From: Sulfurimonas sp. HSL-3221
Lineage (GTDB): Bacteria; Campylobacterota; Campylobacteria; Campylobacterales; Sulfurimonadaceae
Direction of reading: 5' to 3'
Assembly (NCBI RefSeq): GCF_021044585.1
Contig: NZ_CP087998.1
Location: forward strand, 310,001-374,000
Length of the DNA: 64,000 nt
Numbering within the stretch: position 1 is the stretch's first letter; each line of letters opens with the position of its first letter. The notes under the pieces are model-generated. The model was not told the DNA's origin. It was given only the letters and a program-made list of their open reading frames with translations, and did not search any database. This document shows, in pieces, positions 23,056 through 31,459 of the stretch. Both the position numbers and the translations under genes were made by a program.

Positions 23056-23450
23056 GCTGCTTTCTCCTCTAGATAGTTTTTGACGGCTTCATCGGCGGTT
23101 TCGCCGTGTTTCTCGCGGATCTTCTTGACGGTGATGCCGGCGCGGTCGACCGCCTCTTTCATATGCGTTCCGATCATGCGTACGAGCATCATCTCGACAC
23201 CGGCGAGGTTGGAGAGGCTCTTGCCGTGTCCCTTGATATGCTCCTCGTCTTCGGCGTGGTGATGCCCGTGATGGCCGTCGTGGTCCTCATGGTCATGGTG
23301 ATCGAGATGGTCGTCGTGGGCATGCCCGCTTTGCGGCGCCTCGACGATCCGCTCGAAGACGGTGTCGTCGAAGAGGGCGTAGTAGGGGGCCTGCCCCGTG
23401 CGTTTGACGATTTTGAGGTTTTCACCCTCTACGGGGATGGCGATTTTCAT
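23052..23450 (-). CDS. NifX-like protein with histidine-rich insertion
   Basis: A 132-residue relative of the NifX/NafY family (start MKIAIPVEGENLKIVKRTGQAPYY split by a diverged core). Between about residues 42 and 73 there is an insertion dominated by His and Asp/Glu (HDDHLDHHDHEDHDGHH and continuation), a probable metal-binding or metal-storage segment, e.g. for nickel, zinc or copper. The C-terminus is a coiled helix ending EEKAA. The ATG at 23450 was chosen over far upstream in-frame starts, which lie inside the rhodanese gene. It overlaps both neighbours by 4 bases. Confidence 0.78.
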   Translation of the reverse strand: MKIAIPVEGENLKIVKRTGQAPYYALFDDTVFERIVEAPQSGHAHDDHLDHHDHEDHDGHHGHHHAEDEEHIKGHGKSLSNLAGVEMMLVRMIGTHMKEAVDRAGITVKKIREKHGETADEAVKNYLEEKAA

Positions 23451-23920
23451 TTTGATTCCTTTATCGGTGCGTTTTTTGTCGTATCGGAAGTTGCGAGCGC
23501 GACGATGCCCCCTTTGAGCACCTGTACGTTCTTGATCCCGATCATTTTCAGCCCCATGGCCGCCATCGTTGCCCGCGTACCGGAGTAGCAGACAAGGATG
23601 ATCGGGCGGTCCGTGGGGAGGGCGTCGAGGTTCGTTTTTTCGAACAGGTGCTCGACGGGGACGTGTCTGGAACCTGCAGTGCCCAGACCGACGACGGAGG
23701 CTTCCCCTTCGGTCCGGATATCGAGCAGGAGCATCGGTTTGGCTTCGCGCAGCATCTTCATGACGTCGTCGGCCTTGACGAAGAGCGTCGAGTTGGCGCA
23801 CGCCTTGTGGGTCATGTGGGAGAAGAAGCCGTCAAACTCGGCGGCTTTCGCGGCGTCGTAGGCGAAAGCGGAAGCGGCCAGTGCGCTCAGTGCGATCAGG
23901 GAGATCACTGTTTTTCTCAT
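23447..23920 (-). CDS. periplasmic rhodanese-domain protein
   Basis: A 157-residue protein with a signal peptide (MRKTVISLIALSALAASAFA) and one rhodanese domain. The domain contains LLLDIRTEGE (about residues 63-72) and the active-site loop VCYSGTRA (about 109-116), with the catalytic Cys in a six-residue loop. Rhodaneses move sulfane sulfur between donors and acceptors, and a periplasmic one fits sulfide or polysulfide handling. It overlaps the His-rich NifX-like gene by 4 bases and follows the second rhodanese gene by 28 bases. Confidence 0.85.
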   Translation of the reverse strand: MRKTVISLIALSALAASAFAYDAAKAAEFDGFFSHMTHKACANSTLFVKADDVMKMLREAKPMLLLDIRTEGEASVVGLGTAGSRHVPVEHLFEKTNLDALPTDRPIILVCYSGTRATMAAMGLKMIGIKNVQVLKGGIVALATSDTTKNAPIKESK

Positions 23921-23948
23921 GCGGTTTTTCCTTTGTATCGTGCCGGTC

Positions 23949-24344
23949 TCAGCGGCCGCTGTGGGCGTAGTGTGCTTCGATCAGCGCCGTGACGCTGGTG
24001 TCGAGGATATAGACATTGGCATAGCCCATCATCTCGAGGTAGGCCATGACGCGGTTGCCGAACCACCCTTTGACGCAGGCGGTGATAATCGGGGTCGTTT
24101 TGTCTTCGGGCAGCAGGTCCAGGGAGGCGGCAAAAGCCGGGTAGGGCGTGTAATGGGCATTTTTGATCCCCGCTTCCTGGGCATTTTCGCCCTCCACCTT
24201 CGCCGGCGGCCGGACGTCAAAGAGCACGGCACCGGCGTCCATCAGCAGTTCCCGCGCTTTGTGCAGGTCGATATGGCCGAGGTTCTCTTTGGCGACGTCG
24301 TTGGCGATAATGGATGCCAGACGCTCATTGAAATTCTCATTCAT
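23949..24344 (-). CDS. cytoplasmic rhodanese-like domain protein
   Basis: A 131-residue protein without a signal peptide. It has the rhodanese features VLFDVRPPAKVEG (about residues 40-52) and a catalytic Cys in ACVKGWFGNRVM (about 89-100). It is the first gene of a leftward run (rhodanese, rhodanese, His-rich NifX-like, NifX-like, DUF4492, then cydAB), with AAGGAG before the ATG. The paired periplasmic and cytoplasmic rhodaneses suggest sulfur relay across the membrane, but this is inference from order and topology only. Confidence 0.82.
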   Translation of the reverse strand: MNENFNERLASIIANDVAKENLGHIDLHKARELLMDAGAVLFDVRPPAKVEGENAQEAGIKNAHYTPYPAFAASLDLLPEDKTTPIITACVKGWFGNRVMAYLEMMGYANVYILDTSVTALIEAHYAHSGR

Positions 24345-24374
24345 TTTTACTCCTTATGAAAATAATCTGTCAGC

Positions 24375-24423
24375 ATTATAATACTTGACGATTAAACTAA
24401 AATAAAAATATAGTTTTATCGTC
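24375..24423 (-). promoter_or_regulatory. promoter and inverted-repeat operator of the rhodanese operon
   Basis: TATAAT on the reverse strand (24375-24380) is preceded by an imperfect 12-base inverted repeat, GACGATTAAACT (24387-24398) and AGTTTTATCGTC (24412-24423), with 11 of 12 positions paired and a 13-base AT-only centre. The repeat covers the -35 region, the place where a repressor or activator would bind. It is unlikely to be a terminator of mtfA because no T tract follows. Confidence 0.5.
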
Positions 24424-24473
24424 AGACGAGAATCGTTTACGGTTGCAGTGAAAAGAGCTGATATATGGCAGTA

Positions 24474-25286
24474 TCAGCCGTAGTAGGCGGAAAAGAGGGT
24501 GTAGAGTTCGGGGTAGTGCTGCTCGAAAGCGTCGGGCTGCATAAAGTAGCGCTCGGAAGCGACGGCAAAAAACTCGGCCATGTCCGTGGCGGCATAAGTA
24601 CCGAGGAGCTGCTGCTTTTCGTTCAGGTGCCCGTGCTCCGTGGCGGCCGCGAGGTGTTTGAACTCCCGCGCCATGACGTGCTCCCATTTGGGGGCGCTCT
24701 CTTTGGGCAGCAGCGGAACGCCGTCGGTCAGCCCGTCCTCGAAGTCGAGGAGATGGGCGAATTCGTGAATGACGACGTTGTACTCGGAGGGGTGGTAGGC
24801 CTCGGCTTCCACGTCGGGCCAGGCAAGGACGACGGTATCGTGGGAGGATTGCCCGTCAAGCACCGCACGTTGTTCCGAAACGATCCCGCCGTGTTCATGG
24901 TACTCATCGACAAGGAAACCGTCCGCGTAAATGATGATGCCCTCCAGCGTCGGGTAGTCGTAGGATTCGGGCCGGTGCCGCACGATCATACAGGCGTAAA
25001 AGGCGATGACGGCTTTCATCTCCTCCGTCACCTCAAGCCCGACACCGCTGAAGGGTTTCGTATAGACAAAACGCAGGACGGCACGTTCGATACGCCGGCG
25101 CTCCTCTTCGCTGAGCTGAGGATAGTGAACGGTCCGTTCCAGGTAACGGCGCCACTCCTCGGGAAAAGGCATGGTGCGCAGCGTCTCCAGGAGCCTGTTG
25201 CGGCGGCGTGCGCGAACATAGACAATGGAGGCCCAGAGCACGAACAGTAAAAAGAAGATGGATAAAAGCGCGAGAGGATACGTCAT
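24474..25286 (-). CDS. mtfA: MtfA-type zinc metallopeptidase
   Basis: A ~270-residue protein with an N-terminal membrane anchor (YPLALLSIFFLLFVLWASIVYV) and a gluzincin domain. The zinc motif is VIHEFAHLLD, with the further ligand Glu in DMAEFFAVASE. E. coli MtfA is a soluble aminopeptidase that binds the Mlc repressor; the anchored form is common in other phyla. The ATG at 25286 is used, but a GTG at 25322 in frame would add 12 residues. Neither has a clear ribosome-binding site. Confidence 0.85.
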   Translation of the reverse strand: MTYPLALLSIFFLLFVLWASIVYVRARRRNRLLETLRTMPFPEEWRRYLERTVHYPQLSEEERRRIERAVLRFVYTKPFSGVGLEVTEEMKAVIAFYACMIVRHRPESYDYPTLEGIIIYADGFLVDEYHEHGGIVSEQRAVLDGQSSHDTVVLAWPDVEAEAYHPSEYNVVIHEFAHLLDFEDGLTDGVPLLPKESAPKWEHVMAREFKHLAAATEHGHLNEKQQLLGTYAATDMAEFFAVASERYFMQPDAFEQHYPELYTLFSAYYG

Positions 25287-25403
25287 AGTATGCGCCCATT
25301 CGTTGGAGCAAACGGCCAACACTCCAGGGAGGCCGTCTGATAGTGCAATCTTAACACAGCTTGCTTAGGAGGTTCTGAGGGGTGCAGGGCCTTTGCAGAG
25401 GGT

Positions 25404-26114
25404 TTAAGCATCGGCGGGAGAACGCAGGTCGATAAGGCGCGCATCCGGGATCCGTGTGCGGATGATCCAGCCGGCGAGGTCGAACCATGCGACCCCGCTG
25501 GCGAGGATCTCCGAATCGGCGGTGACGGCGACGCCGCCGCACCGTTTCACTTTGGCGTCGACCTCGTCGGCCGTGAGCGCCTCCATTGGGACCGAGAGCC
25601 TGTGTGCGGTATCGTTGACGAGGGCGGCGACCCTGCCGCTGTTGGAAACGGGGCGGTCGAAGAGCCACAGCACCTCGGCGACCCCGGCCTCTTTGAGCGC
25701 AGTGGCGGCGACGGTGATGGCCTCCTCGGTTTCAGCCCGAAGAGCGTAGGCGCCGTGGATATTGGCGATGTCGCGGTAGCAGCCGTCTGTCCCGATGAGG
25801 ATGATGCCTCCGCCCAGCGCCGTTTCGAGGGTAATCAGCAGGTTGAAACCGTCGATGCAGAGCGCTTTGCCCCGCAGCGTCTCGAAGGCCAGGGGGGAGT
25901 GTCTCGGTGCGCCGTCGCCGGCGGTATGCACGATGGCGAGCCGTTCACGCTCGACGAGCTGAAAATGGTTGCCGACCAGAACGAGGGCCGCCTTGGTGCT
26001 GTAGCCGCGCTGCAGCAGCCACGAGAGGTCGCCGACGGCCTGCCGCAGCACGGCAAGCCGCTTCGGATCGAAAAAGAGGGTGTCTTCGGGGGCCAATCCA
26101 CGGTGTTTGCGCAT
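25404..26114 (-). CDS. DUF434/DUF5616 protein
   Basis: A 236-residue soluble protein. The N-terminal ~55 residues (RGLAPEDTLFFDPKRLAVLRQAVGDLSWLLQRGYS) match DUF434. The rest (ALCIDGFNLLITLETALGGG, EVLWLFDRPVSNSGRVA) matches the partner DUF5616 domain of COG2454, which looks like a PIN/NYN-type nuclease fold with acidic residues in IDGFN, GTDGCYRD and LFDRP. Nuclease activity is therefore plausible but not shown. The GGAGG site is nine bases before the ATG. It is divergent from rnz. Confidence 0.78.
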   Translation of the reverse strand: MRKHRGLAPEDTLFFDPKRLAVLRQAVGDLSWLLQRGYSTKAALVLVGNHFQLVERERLAIVHTAGDGAPRHSPLAFETLRGKALCIDGFNLLITLETALGGGIILIGTDGCYRDIANIHGAYALRAETEEAITVAATALKEAGVAEVLWLFDRPVSNSGRVAALVNDTAHRLSVPMEALTADEVDAKVKRCGGVAVTADSEILASGVAWFDLAGWIIRTRIPDARLIDLRSPADA

Positions 26115-26146
26115 TCAGGGGTACCTCCAGAAACCCTATATTGTAC

Positions 26147-26152
26147 TATACT
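26147..26152 (+). promoter_or_regulatory. -10 box of rnz (leaderless start)
   Basis: TATACT is followed by six bases (ATGCGT) and the ATG at 26159. The other ATG at 26153 lies within the spacer, so the spacing selects 26159 as the start of a leaderless message. Confidence 0.5.
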
Positions 26153-26158
26153 ATGCGT

Positions 26159-27109
26159 ATGAAACTGACCTTCCTTGGAACAAGCGCGGGAAAACCGACG
26201 AAGGAGCGCAACGTCACGGCGCTGGCGCTGCAGATGGAGCAGGAGCCGCAATGGTACCTCTTCGACTGCGGGGAGGGGACCCAGCACCAACTGCTGCGCA
26301 CGCGCCCCTCCGTCGGAAAACTGGCCGCGATCTTCATCACCCATATGCACGGCGACCACATCTTCGGGCTGCCGGGCCTGCTGGCATCAAAGCGGATGGA
26401 CAGGGCCTTCCGTCCGCTGCGCATTTACGGGCCCAAAGGGATCGCCGCATTCATCAACTGCTTTACGGACACCGACGCCGACTACCTTGGGTACGACCTG
26501 CAGATCATCGAGTACACGCCGGGGGATCAGTTTATCTTTGAGCGTTTCCGCGTCACTGTTATGCCGTTGGTGCACTCCATCGAGAGTCACGGCTTCTTGG
26601 TCAAAGAGAACGACACCGCCAACCGGCTCGACGAGGCGAAGCTGCGCAGTGAAGGCCTGGAACCCTCCCCGCTCTACGGGGAGCTGAAAAGGGGCCTGAC
26701 CGTCACCGCCGGGGGGCGGGTCTACGAACCGCAGGCGTATATGCTGGAGCCGTTCCGGGGACGCTCACTCCTTATCGCCGGGGACAATGCGGAGCCTTCC
26801 GTACTGGGCGCGGCGCTGGAGGGGCTCGACCTGCTCGTGCACGAATGCACCTACACGCAGGCGATCTACGACAGTCTCGTCGAAAAACAGCTGCACACGA
26901 CGGCCCGCGATCTTGGGCGCGCGGCGGGCGCTGCCGGCGTCGGCGCGCTCATCGCGACGCACATCAGCCCCCGCTTCGGCAGGGGCGGTCCCCATGAACT
27001 AAGCGAAATAGAGCAGGAGATCCGCTCAGCCTATGACGGCCCCTTGTTCATTGCCGAGGATTTCGACGTGTTCCGTCTTGGGCGGGACAGGAGGATAGAG
27101 CGGGAGTGA
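26159..27109 (+). CDS. rnz: ribonuclease Z
   Basis: A 316-residue metallo-beta-lactamase nuclease that removes 3' trailers from tRNA precursors. Zinc motif FITHMHGDHIFGLPGLL (about residues 58-74), the GTSAG start loop, and later His/Asp ligands in VHSIESHGF, AGDNAEP and IATHISPRF are all present; length is normal. MKLTFLGT is the usual N-terminus. An ATG six bases earlier (26153) would add two residues. Its stop abuts that of the convergent flavin reductase gene, forming TGATCA (27107-27112) with no space. Confidence 0.95.
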   Translation: MKLTFLGTSAGKPTKERNVTALALQMEQEPQWYLFDCGEGTQHQLLRTRPSVGKLAAIFITHMHGDHIFGLPGLLASKRMDRAFRPLRIYGPKGIAAFINCFTDTDADYLGYDLQIIEYTPGDQFIFERFRVTVMPLVHSIESHGFLVKENDTANRLDEAKLRSEGLEPSPLYGELKRGLTVTAGGRVYEPQAYMLEPFRGRSLLIAGDNAEPSVLGAALEGLDLLVHECTYTQAIYDSLVEKQLHTTARDLGRAAGAAGVGALIATHISPRFGRGGPHELSEIEQEIRSAYDGPLFIAEDFDVFRLGRDRRIERE

Positions 27110-27703
27110 TCAGGGGATCGGCGGCGGGGTGCGCTCCTCGCCGATATGGGCGTAGCTCTTGCCGATACGGGCGATGGGGTCGAAGGTGATCGTCATGCGC
27201 TCTTTGTCCGTGATGCAGACATCGTCGACGAACTGCGCCTTGATCTCGACGATGAGCGGGATCGTCTTGCTCTCCCCCAGGTCGACTTCGCTGTAAAAGT
27301 CGCAGAAAAAGGCGACGGGGGCACCTTCGATCATCGGCGGGTATTCCGGCACGGGGCGCGTATGGGGAATGGCGAACTGCTCCGCTTCGCTGACGTGGGC
27401 CTCGAGCTCCTTGGAGGAGAAATGCAGGTGCTCGAGCTGAGCTTCCGAGGCGATACAGACGGTGCACTTCTGCGTTTCGCGCAGGTTGCGCAGGGTGTCC
27501 TTGGGCGTGCCGTCGCTTTTGTGGCCGACAGAGAAGAGCATCGTCGGTGGGTTGGAGGAGAGGCCGGTGAAGTAGCTGAAGGGTGCCACGTTTACGACGC
27601 CGCTGCTCTCGGTGACGACCCAGGCGATCGGGCGGGGGATGATGGTCTGCGACATCAGTTTGTAGATGTCCCCGGCGTTGACAGCGTCATAGCTTACGAG
27701 CAT
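27110..27703 (-). CDS. flavin reductase-like domain protein (FMN-binding)
   Basis: A 197-residue protein of the flavin reductase/DUF447 split-barrel type. The motif IPRPIAWVVTESSGVVNVAPFSYFTGLSSNPP (about residues 22-53, typical FMN-binding loop) and the later VEIKAQFVDD segment fit. Members reduce flavins with NAD(P)H or bind FMN. The ATG at 27703 has AAGGAG eight bases upstream, and longer in-frame starts are rejected. It is the last gene of the leftward MoxR-DUF58-TgpA run, overlapping the transglutaminase gene end by 17 bases. Confidence 0.85.
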   Translation of the reverse strand: MLVSYDAVNAGDIYKLMSQTIIPRPIAWVVTESSGVVNVAPFSYFTGLSSNPPTMLFSVGHKSDGTPKDTLRNLRETQKCTVCIASEAQLEHLHFSSKELEAHVSEAEQFAIPHTRPVPEYPPMIEGAPVAFFCDFYSEVDLGESKTIPLIVEIKAQFVDDVCITDKERMTITFDPIARIGKSYAHIGEERTPPPIP

Positions 27704-29672
27704 CGGAGTCTCCTTTGGCGGTGGATTCGCGCAGAAAGGCGCGGATGGCCTTTTTGAATTGTACAGCATCTTCCTTGGCCGTGCCGTACTGCAGCCGGTG
27801 ATAGAGGCGGTCGACCTCGGTCAGGGCGCTGCCGGGGTAGAGGTCGAGATAGCGCGTGAAAAGGCGGTGCAGCGTCTCCCCCTCTTCGCGTGCGAAGCCG
27901 CTGCGCTGCAGCCTTGAAAGCAGCGGGCGCAGCAGGCAGAGCAGCCTATCCTTGCAGCGCGGACGGCGCAGCCAGAGAAAGAGCGCCGCGCTGGCCAGCA
28001 CGATCAGGGCGAAAGCGGCGGCCAGTTTGGCGGCCAGGGCGGGATGCTGCTTGACGTTTTCGAGCAGGCGCATCTGCCTGAAGTGGCTGTACTGCAGGAC
28101 CCAGGTCTCCACCTGGTATTTGACATAGAGCAGGTAGAGGTTCAGCCGGGTCAGGCGCTCGCCGTTGTCTTCGAGCGTGCCGGTCTGACGCAGCAGTTCG
28201 GCGCTCTCGCTGTCGATGAATGCGGCGGCCGCCGTCGTTTCGACGCGTTGCCAGTGGTCGCCCAGGTAGACCTCCGCCCAGGCATGGGCGTCGCGCTCCT
28301 TGACGGCAAGGTAGTTTTTGACGCTGTTCTTGCGGTCGGCCTTGTAGCCCGTGACGACGCGGGCCGGCAGCCCCGCCAGCCTTGAGAGGGTCACGAAACT
28401 GCCCGCGAAATGGACGCAGTACCCTTTGTGTTTGTCGAAGAGGAAACTGTCGGCGGTGTGGTTGAGGTCCAGGGGCTCCGGGCGCAGGCTGTAAGTGAGA
28501 TTTTGGTCGCGGAAAAAGTGCAAAAGGGCGTTGAGGCGCTGTTTCGGGTCGGGGTTGGCTGCCGCGATCGTGTCGGCGGCTTTTGCGCTGCGGGGGTTGG
28601 CGCTGCGGTTGACGTCGCGGGCGTAGGCTAAAACGGTGCGTTCCGTGCGGTCGCCGTAGCGGTAGACGAGGGCCGATCCCGCGTCGTAGTGCTGCGGTTC
28701 GTCAACGGGTTTCTCCAGCGTCGTTTCGAAGTCGGCGTTGATCGTCGCCCCCTCCGGGGCCTCGAGCGGCAGGTCGAGGAGGTAGAGCCACTTCTTGTGG
28801 GTCGGGTAGAGCGACACCTTGTAGGCGGTCACATCATCGGCGGAACGGTACATCCCCTCCTGGGCGCGCTGTTTCGGCGCGAAGGCCCTTCTGACATAGG
28901 CGGGAAGCGGCTCCCAGTGATCTTTTTTATCGCGGTAGAGGACGCTGCCGCGGAAATAGAGCTGACCATCGGGCGGCATCGCGTTCTGGAATCCCACCTC
29001 CATGACGATGCGTTCGGAGGGCACCAGCAGGGCGGCGCCGTCCATGCGCATCGTGCCGTCGTGGCCGGTCCGGGTGATTTCGTCGCCCCGGAAACCGTAC
29101 GAGGCGTGCTCAAACGAGATGCGGGGAAAGAAGAAAAAGAGCAGCACGACCCAGGGCAGCGACAGGGCGAAAAGCATCCCCGTGACCCGGAGGCTCGAGA
29201 GCGCGTCGGCGCGGGTGCGGTAGGCGAGGATGAGCCACAGCAGGACGAAGACCTCGAAAACGACGTAGACGAGCATCGCGATGGAGTCGAAAAAGAAGAG
29301 CGACAGGGCCAGGATCAGCACCGGGGAGACGAGCAGGTAGAAGTTGATCGTCCGGGTCAGCCGCTGCAGGCTGACGGCGAGCAGCAGGAGGTAGAGGATG
29401 AGCTCGACAAAGAGCTTCAGCCGCGAGAGCCCCGCGAAGTTGAAGGCGCCGTAGATGGAGAAGAAGATGGCGAAGAGGCCGGCCAGCGCGACGAGCAGCA
29501 GGGTCGCCGCGCTGCCTCGTTTGCGGGCCAGCAGCAGCACGAGCACCAGCAGCAGAAAGAGGAGCATCGGCGCCTTGACCAGCAGCAGTACCGGGGTCAC
29601 CACCGCCAGATAGGCGAGGTCGAGCAAAAAGAGTTCGCGGTTTTCGCGCCAGGCGCGCAGGCGCTTTGCCAT
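27687..29672 (-). CDS. TgpA-type transmembrane transglutaminase-like protein
   Basis: A 661-residue inner-membrane protein. The N-terminal ~200 residues hold about six to seven helices (DUF3488 region). A periplasmic transglutaminase-like domain follows with the catalytic Cys in KHKGYCVHFAGSF, His in RDAHAWAEVYL and Asp in the following WQRVETT region. A final helix (ALIVLASAALFLWL) leads to a cytoplasmic DUF4129-like tail. The start ATG at 29672 has GGAGGAG. It sits downstream of MoxR and DUF58 genes, a common arrangement whose function, likely envelope protein processing, is not established. Confidence 0.9.
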   Translation of the reverse strand: MAKRLRAWRENRELFLLDLAYLAVVTPVLLLVKAPMLLFLLLVLVLLLARKRGSAATLLLVALAGLFAIFFSIYGAFNFAGLSRLKLFVELILYLLLLAVSLQRLTRTINFYLLVSPVLILALSLFFFDSIAMLVYVVFEVFVLLWLILAYRTRADALSSLRVTGMLFALSLPWVVLLFFFFPRISFEHASYGFRGDEITRTGHDGTMRMDGAALLVPSERIVMEVGFQNAMPPDGQLYFRGSVLYRDKKDHWEPLPAYVRRAFAPKQRAQEGMYRSADDVTAYKVSLYPTHKKWLYLLDLPLEAPEGATINADFETTLEKPVDEPQHYDAGSALVYRYGDRTERTVLAYARDVNRSANPRSAKAADTIAAANPDPKQRLNALLHFFRDQNLTYSLRPEPLDLNHTADSFLFDKHKGYCVHFAGSFVTLSRLAGLPARVVTGYKADRKNSVKNYLAVKERDAHAWAEVYLGDHWQRVETTAAAAFIDSESAELLRQTGTLEDNGERLTRLNLYLLYVKYQVETWVLQYSHFRQMRLLENVKQHPALAAKLAAAFALIVLASAALFLWLRRPRCKDRLLCLLRPLLSRLQRSGFAREEGETLHRLFTRYLDLYPGSALTEVDRLYHRLQYGTAKEDAVQFKKAIRAFLRESTAKGDSDARKL

Positions 29673-29697
29673 GCGGCTCCTCCCCGCTGCCGCGGGA

Positions 29698-30567
29698 TCA
29701 GTAAAGCGCGAGATAGCCGAGAATCTCATCGATCCCCTCCTTTTTGCTGTCAAGCACCTTGCGGGGCATGAGGATGGTAAAGGGGAGGCGCGCGGCCTCG
29801 CACTCGAGGGCCCAGAGGGTCAGCTGCGAGAGGCGGGCTTCGTCATCCCTGCCGCTGCGGACGAAGTCGAATTGCAGGCTCTCCGTCCGTCGTTCACGGT
29901 CGAAGCTTTTCACGGCGAGTTCGCCCCTGGCGACGGAGGGCCAGTGGATGCGCGAAGGGCTCTCCGCGCCGCTGTAGCTGCGCAGCCCCTCAAAATCCGT
30001 TTCATCCCCGAAGGGGGAGCGTTGCCGCAGCAGGAAGCTGCGCAGGGGTTCGCCCCTGGGTTCAGGGTAGACGATGCGCTCGCAGCTCTTGGCGATCTCG
30101 AGGACGAAACGGACCGTCGAGAGGGGAAAGAGGCTCTGCAGGGTGCAGGGCCCCGCCTCAAAGTGCCCCCGCCGCTCGGGGCTGAGCTGCAGCGCGGCAC
30201 TGAGCGTCGTGTGCGGGGGGATTTCGGGCAGGGTGTTGAGGGCCTCCCCGCCGTGCAGTTCGACGGCCCAGGCCCCCAGCGCAGAGGTGTTGCGTATTTT
30301 GAAATGGCACTGCGTTGTCCTGCGGGCGAAGAGGCGGTCGCAGCCGTTTGGTTCCGCCTCGAGGCAGCCGAGGTTGCGCAGCCCGAGCGGCCCGGCGGCA
30401 AAGGCGCTGGCAAAGACGAAAAAGAGGGTGATGTAGACGAGGTTGAAGTTGTGCATATAGGCCTCGAGAAAGAGGCTGAAGAGCAGGATGACGACCAGGA
30501 GGCTGAAGCGCGTCGCCCGTTGGCGGACGCGTCTACGCATCCGCAGGAACGTGCGAAAAGAGCTCAT
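29698..30567 (-). CDS. DUF58 domain protein
   Basis: A 289-residue membrane-anchored protein with two closely spaced N-terminal helices (about residues 20-60). The DUF58 core follows, with the motif GDETDFEGLRSYSGAESPSRIHWPSVARGELAVKSF read over about residues 185-220 (key residues Y-G-D/R-I-HW). DUF58 proteins resemble von Willebrand A domains and act with MoxR ATPases. It overlaps the 3' end of the MoxR gene by 35 bases; no ribosome-binding site is visible, so coupling to MoxR translation is likely. Confidence 0.85.
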   Translation of the reverse strand: MSSFRTFLRMRRRVRQRATRFSLLVVILLFSLFLEAYMHNFNLVYITLFFVFASAFAAGPLGLRNLGCLEAEPNGCDRLFARRTTQCHFKIRNTSALGAWAVELHGGEALNTLPEIPPHTTLSAALQLSPERRGHFEAGPCTLQSLFPLSTVRFVLEIAKSCERIVYPEPRGEPLRSFLLRQRSPFGDETDFEGLRSYSGAESPSRIHWPSVARGELAVKSFDRERRTESLQFDFVRSGRDDEARLSQLTLWALECEAARLPFTILMPRKVLDSKKEGIDEILGYLALY

Positions 30568-31453
30568 GGCGGATGCGGTTCAGGGTCGTGACCCCCTCTT
30601 TGAAGGCGAGGCGGTGGAGGCAGACTTCGCCGAGGACGGCCTGGACGTCGTCGGGGACGGCGTAGTCGCGCCCGTGCAGGTGGGCCCAGGCCCGTGTCAT
30701 CGCCGCCAGCGCCAGTGCCCCCCGTGTCGAGAGGCCGTAGACGAAGCGGCCGCTGTCGCGGGTGTAGGCGATCAGCGACTGGAGGTACTCGATCAGCGCC
30801 GGGCTGAGGTGGACTGTCCGTACCGCCTCCATCGCCGTGTTGATCGCCGCGGCGTCCATGAGTGGCACCGCCGCGGCGGCACGGCTGCCTCCGCCCAGCA
30901 AGACGGCACGTTCCGCCTCTTTGTCCGGGTAGCCGATCCCGAACGAGCAGAGGAAACGGTCAAGCTGGGAGTGGGGCAGGGCAAAGGTGCCGACCTCTTC
31001 GTGGGGGTTCTGGGTCGCGATGACGAAGAAAGGCTCTTTGAGATCGTGGCTTTTGCCGTCGATGGTGACGTGGTGCTCCTCCATCGCTTCGAGCAGCGCC
31101 GACTGGGTTTTGGGCATGGAGCGGTTGATCTCGTCCGCGAGGAGGAACTGGGTGAAGATGGGGCCCTTTTTCAGGACGAACTTACCGCTCTCCTGGTCGA
31201 AGTAGCTGACCCCGAGGATGTCAGAGGGGAGCAGGTCCCCGGTAAACTGGACGCGGCCGAAATCGAGCCCCATGACGTTCGCGAAGGTCTTGGCGAGGGT
31301 CGTTTTCCCGACGCCGGGAATGTCTTCAAGCAGGACATGGCCTCCGGCGAAGAAGGCGGCGAGCGTCAGGGAGATGGCGTGGCGCTTGCCGAGCAGGTGG
31401 GCTTCGACGGCGTCGACAAGGGGGCGGAATTCGGGGGCGATTGTCTCATTCAT
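30533..31453 (-). CDS. MoxR family AAA+ ATPase
   Basis: A 306-residue AAA+ protein: Walker A in LLEDIPGVGKTTLAK (about residues 36-50), Walker B FLLADEINRS (about 107-116), sensor 1 FFVIATQNP (about 144-152) and a C-terminal helical domain with sensor 2. MoxR ATPases act as chaperones that help insert metals or assemble complexes with DUF58/VWA partners encoded alongside, as here. It is first in the operon. TATGAT lies exactly six bases before the ATG and no ribosome-binding site is present (leaderless). Confidence 0.92.
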   Translation of the reverse strand: MNETIAPEFRPLVDAVEAHLLGKRHAISLTLAAFFAGGHVLLEDIPGVGKTTLAKTFANVMGLDFGRVQFTGDLLPSDILGVSYFDQESGKFVLKKGPIFTQFLLADEINRSMPKTQSALLEAMEEHHVTIDGKSHDLKEPFFVIATQNPHEEVGTFALPHSQLDRFLCSFGIGYPDKEAERAVLLGGGSRAAAAVPLMDAAAINTAMEAVRTVHLSPALIEYLQSLIAYTRDSGRFVYGLSTRGALALAAMTRAWAHLHGRDYAVPDDVQAVLGEVCLHRLAFKEGVTTLNRIRHELFSHVPADA

Positions 31454-31459
31454 GGCTTT

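Noticed and set aside
22690-23450. Evidence for nitrogen fixation from NifX-type proteins
   Set aside because: NifX/NafY-family proteins often occur without nitrogenase, and no nifHDK or nifB is seen.
25287-25322. GTG start adding 12 residues to MtfA
   Set aside because: No ribosome-binding site precedes it and it adds no family feature. It cannot be excluded.
27107-27112. TGATCA palindrome as a regulatory site
   Set aside because: It is simply two stop codons (TGA and its reverse complement) placed end to end.
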